Part shown: piece after piece, positions 40,670 through 44,613 of the stretch | Position numbering within the stretch: the stretch's first letter is position 1 | Layout: every line of letters begins with the position of its first letter | Assembly (NCBI RefSeq): GCF_001429295.1 | Contig: NZ_LMJL01000001.1 | Span: forward strand, 204,058-248,670 | Direction: 5' to 3' | Source of the DNA: Flavobacterium sp. Root935 | GTDB lineage: Bacteria > Bacteroidota > Bacteroidia > Flavobacteriales > Flavobacteriaceae | DNA length: 44,613 nucleotides | Translations under genes and position numbers: made by a program | Notes under the pieces: generated by a model | Database searches by the model: none | What the model was told of the DNA's origin: nothing | The model's input: only the letters and a program-made list of their open reading frames with translations

Positions 40670-41572
40670 ATGAGTTCCACTATTTCTTCAGATCAAAAGA
40701 AATCATTATTACTCACCACAGCAATATATGCTGTACTAATTCTATTGCTTTTATTCATACGTTTTTGGCCTCCTTATAATCCAGAAAATAATGTAGCACT
40801 TGCAGATGGCGGCGGAGGTGGCGGTGGCGTTACTGTAAATTTTGGTGATAGTGATCTTGGTTCTGGTGCTAATTATAAAAGTGAAGTTTTGGATGTCAAA
40901 AATACTGTAAAACAAGCTCCAGCAAAATCAACTCCAGAGGAAGCTATCATTACGCAGGAAAATACGACTGCCGATAATGATGTAGTAATTCCAACAAAAG
41001 AAAAACCTAAGAAACCTGTTCCTGTTGAAAAACCCGTACAAAAACCTGTACCCGAAAAACCAAAAGTTTCTAATTCGACAAACGATGCATTAGCAAGCAT
41101 TATGAAAGGTTCAAATAAAGGTGGTGACGGAAATGATAAAGCAGCTGGAAATAAAGGAAAAGCCAATGGAAGTTTAAACTCAAATGGCTATTATGGTTCT
41201 GGAGGTTCTGGCGGAGGAACTGGAGGCGGTAACGGAACTGGAAGTGGTATCGGCTCAGGAAGCGGTTATGGAGCTGGAAGCGGCGGTGGTTCTGGCGGTG
41301 GATCTGGATATTCTTTAAACGGACGAAAGGCATTATCTAAACCTGCTCCAAAATATACCTGCAATGAAGAAGGAAAAGTGGTTGTAGAAGTTACTGTTGA
41401 TCAAAACGGCAAAACGATAAGCGCTACAGCTGGAGTAAAAGGAACAACCAACACTGCAAGTTGTTTATTAGAACAAGCTAAAATTGCAGCATTAAACACA
41501 AAATGGTCGGCAGATGCAAATGCTGCAGCCAAACAAGTGGGAAAAATTATTTATAATTTTAGTTTGGATTAA
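40670..41572 (+). CDS. tonB: Energy transducer TonB-like protein
   Basis: A 300-residue protein: cytoplasmic MSSTISSDQKKS, one membrane helix (about 13-31), a Gly7 stretch, a Pro/Lys-rich periplasmic spacer (KEKPKKPVPVEKPVQKPVPEKPK), a Gly/Ser-rich segment of about 50 residues (190-240), and a C-terminal TonB-like domain (KYTCNEEGKVVVEVTVDQNGKTISA). It would carry inner-membrane proton energy to TonB receptors. The exbD-exbB pair lies just downstream on the other strand. Two Cys in the C-terminal domain may form a disulfide. Confidence 0.85.
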   Translation: MSSTISSDQKKSLLLTTAIYAVLILLLLFIRFWPPYNPENNVALADGGGGGGGVTVNFGDSDLGSGANYKSEVLDVKNTVKQAPAKSTPEEAIITQENTTADNDVVIPTKEKPKKPVPVEKPVQKPVPEKPKVSNSTNDALASIMKGSNKGGDGNDKAAGNKGKANGSLNSNGYYGSGGSGGGTGGGNGTGSGIGSGSGYGAGSGGGSGGGSGYSLNGRKALSKPAPKYTCNEEGKVVVEVTVDQNGKTISATAGVKGTTNTASCLLEQAKIAALNTKWSADANAAAKQVGKIIYNFSLD

Positions 41573-41610
41573 AACACGAATTGCACAGATTTACAAAAAT
41601 TATAATTAAC

Positions 41611-41650
41611 ATAAAAAAGGCTTTCTGAAAATTCAGAAAGCCTTTTTTAG
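41611..41650 (+). terminator. Terminator of tonB
   Basis: Arms 41613-41629 and 41632-41648 are perfect 17-bp complements (GGCTTTCTGAA core) with A-run and T-run ends. Confidence 0.85.
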
Positions 41651-41677
41651 TTTCTATCTAATTACTTACAATTAGTT

Positions 41678-41781
41678 TGTCATCCTGAGCGAAGTCGAAG
41701 CACACGCAAGACGCGCGAAAAAGATTGATGATTCTCCTTGAGGAATTACTTGTATATCCTTCGACTTCGCTCAGGATGACA
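41678..41781. repeat. CATCCTGAGCGAAGTCGAAG inverted repeat
   Basis: A perfect 23-bp inverted repeat, 41678-41700 with 41759-41781, spaced by 58 bp that include GCAAGACGCGCGAAA. Sequences of this CATCCTGAGCGAAG kind are known to recur in many bacterial genomes, and the layout fits a REP-like mobile palindrome. Confidence 0.85.
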
Positions 41782-41810
41782 TATTGTTACGTAAAATTTA
41801 TGTTGTGTTT

Positions 41811-41922
41811 GCGTGAGGGATAGAAGCAAGCTACCGAAGTAGCGCGGATAGCCCGACCTCAATAAAAAAATGGGCGAATCAACGTTATGCTGATTTGCCC
41901 ATTTTTTTGTTGGGGTCACGCC
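41811..41922. repeat. Structured GCGTGAGGGATAGAAGC element, copy C (three-way junction)
   Basis: Outer stem GCGTG/CACGC (41811-41815/41917-41921). Second stem GCTAC-CGAA-GTAGC (41830-41843). Third stem GACCTCAA/TTGGGGTC continued by an 18-bp helix (41864-41881/41891-41908, one G-U) with A- and T-runs. Single-stranded linkers hold GGGATAGAAGC and GCGGATAGCCC, shared with copy B. The third stem can end exbD transcription. Confidence 0.7.
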
Positions 41923-41934
41923 CTAATTGTAAAT

Positions 41935-42330
41935 CTACTTCGGACTTGTCGCAATAACAAACTTCAAATTATTCTTTACTCCTATCTGCAAAACATCTAC
42001 TAAGTCTTGTACTTGCAAATTAAACGGGATTCGAACGACAACTGTTTGTTCTTTATCTGTTCCAATTTTAGACATTAAACTTGTTTCCAGGTTTTCAAAA
42101 TCAACCTCTTGTTTGTCAATGTAGAACTTTTTATCTTCTGTAACCGACAAACTAATTAATTGTTTATTGGTTTTTTCATTCGCTTTCGCTTTTGGCAATG
42201 TCATCTTAATAACATTCGGATTTGCCAGTGTTGAGATAATTAGGAAAAACAACAGCAGGAAAAACATAATGTCACTCAAAGATGAAGTCGCTACTTCGGC
42301 GTGAAATCTTCTTTTTCGTTTAATAGACAT
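41935..42330 (-). CDS. exbD: ExbD/TolR-family biopolymer transport protein
   Basis: A 131-residue protein: short basic N-terminus (MSIKRKRRF), one membrane helix (DIMFFLLLFFLIISTLA) with the conserved Asp at its start (LSDIMFF) for proton transfer, then a periplasmic domain. It forms the proton channel with ExbB that powers TonB or TolA. It starts 3 bp after the exbB stop, so the pair is one operon. Confidence 0.93.
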   Translation of the reverse strand: MSIKRKRRFHAEVATSSLSDIMFFLLLFFLIISTLANPNVIKMTLPKAKANEKTNKQLISLSVTEDKKFYIDKQEVDFENLETSLMSKIGTDKEQTVVVRIPFNLQVQDLVDVLQIGVKNNLKFVIATSPK

Positions 42331-42333
42331 AGT

Positions 42334-43026
42334 TTATGCTCTTTGAATTATGTTGACAAATTCTAAAATCTGCTTTTGAATTTTTAAAGCAAAATCATCA
42401 ATTTTTCCGTTTAATAAGTGGTAAGCACTATAAGCAATAATACCAACAATTAATCCAGAACCAGAACTGATCATTTTTTCATATAAACCTCCAGAAATGT
42501 TTCCGATACTAATATTTTCTGTAACCGAAATACTGTAGAAAATTTTAATTACCCCGGAAATTGTTCCGATGAAACCAAGTGTTGGCGCAATACCAGCGAT
42601 AAGTCCAAGATGACCAAGACGTCTTTCCATTTCGCCAATTTCGATGTCTGCGGCGCGGTCCATGTTTGATTCGATTTCTGCAATTGGTCTTCCAATTACC
42701 AAAACTCCTTCTTTTAAAATATTTCCAGCAGCAGTATTATTTCTTTCTACAATTGTTCTTGCCAATTCAATATTTCCAGAATGCAATTTATCTCCAACAT
42801 CCTGCATTAATCTGCCGTCAATTTTTGAAGCTCGGCTGATGTACATATAACGTTCGAAGATTACATAAATAGTATAAAACAATAGAATCGCAATCGGAAT
42901 CAAGAAGACTCCTCCTTTCATAATAAAGCCAAACATTGAAATTTCATTTTGCGGTGCTATCTTTTCGATAACTACATTTGAAGCCTGTGCGATTGTATCT
43001 GTTTGTAATTGAATAAAACTAAACAT
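42334..43026 (-). CDS. exbB: ExbB/TolQ/MotA-family proton channel protein
   Basis: A 230-residue membrane protein. TM1 is GGVFLIPIAILLFYTIYVIF (34-53); the family block GLIAGIAPTLGFIGTISGVIKIF (about 141-163) includes TM2; TM3 is GSGLIVGIIAYSAYHLL. It makes the pentameric shell around ExbD. With tonB converging from the other side, this is a split ton locus. Confidence 0.93.
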   Translation of the reverse strand: MFSFIQLQTDTIAQASNVVIEKIAPQNEISMFGFIMKGGVFLIPIAILLFYTIYVIFERYMYISRASKIDGRLMQDVGDKLHSGNIELARTIVERNNTAAGNILKEGVLVIGRPIAEIESNMDRAADIEIGEMERRLGHLGLIAGIAPTLGFIGTISGVIKIFYSISVTENISIGNISGGLYEKMISSGSGLIVGIIAYSAYHLLNGKIDDFALKIQKQILEFVNIIQRA

Positions 43027-43157
43027 ATATTAATTCTGGTTTTTAATAATTAATTCTAAAAAATATTTGAAATTTGCAATAAAGATAATTTTCGCTGTAA
43101 TATTAAACTACAAAAATCGAAATTTATTTCAATCAACAACCATTTTATCCAAAATAA

Positions 43158-44384
43158 ATGAACTATCAAGAGACTACCGAGTGGATGTTTAATCAACTTC
43201 CAATGTACCAATTGCAAGGTGCTTCAGCATACAAAGAAGATTTGACTAATATTAAGTTATTAGCAGCTCACCTTGACAACCCTCAGGATCATTTGAAATG
43301 CATTCATGTTGCGGGTACAAACGGAAAAGGTTCTACTTCGCATATGCTTTCTTCGGTTTTACAGGAGGCAGGTTACAACGTAGGATTGTATACTTCTCCA
43401 CACTTAAAAGACTTTAGAGAAAGGATTAAAATCAACGGAAGAGAAATTTCCGAAGATTTTGTCTGCGGATTCATTGCAAAGCACAAATCTTTTTTTGAAG
43501 CCAATGATATGAGCTTCTTCGAAATGTCGGTTGGATTGGCTTTTGATTATTTTGCAGCTGAAAAAGTTGATATTGCTATTATTGAAGTTGGCCTTGGCGG
43601 AAGATTAGACGCAACAAATATCATTACACCTTTGGTTTCGGTAATTACCAATATAGGTTTAGACCACACGCAGTTTTTAGGAAACACATTGGAAGCGATT
43701 GCAGGTGAAAAAGCGGGAATTATTAAACCGAATGTTCCAGTTGTAATTGGAGAATATACCGAAGAAACCAAACCTGTTTTTTTAGCTAAAGCTGAAGAAA
43801 ATAAAGCTCCTATCTATTTTGCATCTGATTTAATTGATCAAATTTATTTATCTGACTTGGTTGGTGATTATCAATTCCACAATAAGAAAACGGTTCAGCA
43901 GACTATTTCAATTCTTAATAATGAAACTGATTTTAAGATTTCGAATGAAGAATTAAAACAAGGCTTGTTAAATGTTGTGAAAAATACTGGTTTACAAGGC
44001 AGATGGCAGCAATTGGGAGAGAACCCGAAAATAATATGTGACACTGCGCATAACAAACATGGATTAGAAGTTGTAATGAATCAGCTTAAAAAGGAAGCAT
44101 TTGAAAAGCTTCATATTGTTTTCGGTGTTGTGAATGATAAAGATCTGGAGTCTATTTTGCCACTTTTCCCAAAAGAAGCGCAATATTATTTCTGCCATCC
44201 GAATTCGTCACGAGCTTTACCAGCAGAAATTTTACAAAGCGAAGCTAAAAAACATGATTTAATTGGAGAAAAATACGATTCTGTCGCCATCGCTTTCGCG
44301 CATGCCAAAAAAAATGCTTCGGAAAATGATTTTATTTATGTTGGCGGAAGTACTTTTGTTGTTGCCGAATTGCCTTTGAACTAA
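43158..44384 (+). CDS. folC: Bifunctional folylpolyglutamate/dihydrofolate synthase
   Basis: A 408-residue Mur-ligase-like enzyme that adds glutamate to dihydropteroate and to folates. The ATP loop is VAGTNGKGSTSHML, followed by the folate-binding GLYTSPHLKDFRERIKINGREIS. The central acidic motif is IIEVGLGGRLDATNI and the late block is CDTAHNKHGLE. Length fits bacterial FolC. Monocistronic; the promoter before 43158 is unclear. Confidence 0.95.
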   Translation: MNYQETTEWMFNQLPMYQLQGASAYKEDLTNIKLLAAHLDNPQDHLKCIHVAGTNGKGSTSHMLSSVLQEAGYNVGLYTSPHLKDFRERIKINGREISEDFVCGFIAKHKSFFEANDMSFFEMSVGLAFDYFAAEKVDIAIIEVGLGGRLDATNIITPLVSVITNIGLDHTQFLGNTLEAIAGEKAGIIKPNVPVVIGEYTEETKPVFLAKAEENKAPIYFASDLIDQIYLSDLVGDYQFHNKKTVQQTISILNNETDFKISNEELKQGLLNVVKNTGLQGRWQQLGENPKIICDTAHNKHGLEVVMNQLKKEAFEKLHIVFGVVNDKDLESILPLFPKEAQYYFCHPNSSRALPAEILQSEAKKHDLIGEKYDSVAIAFAHAKKNASENDFIYVGGSTFVVAELPLN

Positions 44385-44494
44385 AATATACTTTGAATCT
44401 AGAAAAAACTTCAAAAAAATCATTTTAATAACAAATTCATAAACAGCGAGATATAAATTATTTTAAAAAAAGTTTTATTTTTTATTCGATTTTC

Positions 44495-44525
44495 TTTGCA
44501 GAACTCAAAAACTAGCGTATATTTG
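44495..44525 (+). promoter_or_regulatory. tRNA-Val promoter
   Basis: TTTG (44495-44498), a 19-bp spacer and TATATTTG (44518-44525), a full match to the Bacteroidota consensus. The tRNA starts 38 bp downstream. Confidence 0.8.
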
Positions 44526-44562
44526 CACTCGCAATCACAAACGATAGCAACCTAGTAAAATA

Positions 44563-44613
44563 GGGCGATTAGCTCAGCTGGTTCAGAGCACCTCGTTTAC
44601 ACCGAGGGGGTCG
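44563..44613 (+). tRNA. tRNA-Val, anticodon TAC (3' end outside window)
   Basis: Acceptor GGGCGAT (44563-44569), D-arm GCTCAGCTGGTTCAGAGC, anticodon stem CCTCG/CGAGG around loop TTTACAC, giving anticodon TAC (valine). The window ends in the variable region, so the T-arm is unseen. More tRNA genes may follow. Confidence 0.92.

Larger units (their letters stand above)
41573..41934. other. Convergent tonB / exbD region with three structured repeats
   Basis: This 362-bp gap holds the tonB terminator (41611-41650), a perfect inverted repeat of the CATCCTGAGCGAAG type (41678-41781) and the structured element C (41811-41922). No gene. Confidence 0.8.

Noticed and set aside
40534..40779. 81-codon plus-strand frame before tonB
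   Set aside because: It starts in the last tandem repeat copy and overlaps tonB in another frame; its composition is low in coding character.

Overview
The window comes from an AT-rich member of the Bacteroidota, almost certainly a Flavobacterium or close relative. Evidence: promoters of the TTTG (-33) / TAnnTTTG (-7) type before many genes, an S46 dipeptidyl peptidase, a TonB receptor ending in Phe, a split tonB/exbB-exbD locus, and many short interspersed repeats between genes. It is chromosomal and mostly housekeeping. I see no transposase, integrase, phage module, CRISPR array or defence island.

Layout. 0-9.8 kb is mainly minus strand: a HAD nucleotidase cut by the window edge, radC, mpl, an S46 peptidase, a plus-strand outer-membrane barrel, then obgE, a CNNM/CBS membrane protein, adk and hpt. 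9.9-16 kb is plus strand: a sorbosone-dehydrogenase-like lipoprotein, a TonB-dependent receptor with a small helical protein, then purK-purE. 16-21.2 kb holds an acidic unknown protein, an M3 peptidase, a SanA/YdcF-like protein and a Na+/H+ antiporter. 21.3-24.7 kb is a regulated cluster: a GbsR/MarR-type regulator, a small membrane protein, a DCC-thiol membrane protein, a TIGR01777 epimerase-like protein and an SRPBCC protein. 25-30.3 kb holds a UbiA-like membrane protein, gcvP and a KAS III enzyme. 30.4-33.6 kb is a methyltransferase, a glycosyltransferase and an MlaE/MlaF ABC pair. 33.7-37.3 kb is minus strand: SprT-like, SDR, M28 lipoprotein, acyl-CoA dehydrogenase. 37.8-44.4 kb holds a chalcone-isomerase-like secreted protein, an amino-acid dehydrogenase, a four-copy 190-bp tandem array, tonB, exbD-exbB and folC. 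The window ends inside a tRNA-Val.

The most unusual content is between genes. (1) Two near-identical palindromes (ACTTTCA-N8-TGAAAGT, the same 8-bp spacer) lie before the GbsR-like regulator and before the next gene. The first overlaps the -33 box, so they are good operator candidates for a small regulon of unknown function. (2) Four ~190-bp repeats upstream of tonB each contain a hairpin; one copy carries a paired A-T to G-C change, as expected if the fold matters. (3) A recurrent structured element (conserved blocks GCGTGAGGGATAGAAGC and GCGGATAGCCCGACC, outer GCGTG/CACGC stem) occurs twice, with a relative at a third site. (4) Several families of 7-bp and 13-bp short repeats build perfect inverted repeats of up to 30 bp, repeatedly at convergent gene ends, where they probably act as bidirectional terminators.

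Five start sites were moved downstream of the longest open frame because a promoter -7 box, a signal peptide or repeat DNA occupies the extension (hpt, the TonB receptor, the M3 peptidase, the SanA-like gene, the glycosyltransferase). Two more were moved on other grounds (the M28 lipoprotein, the acidic unknown protein).
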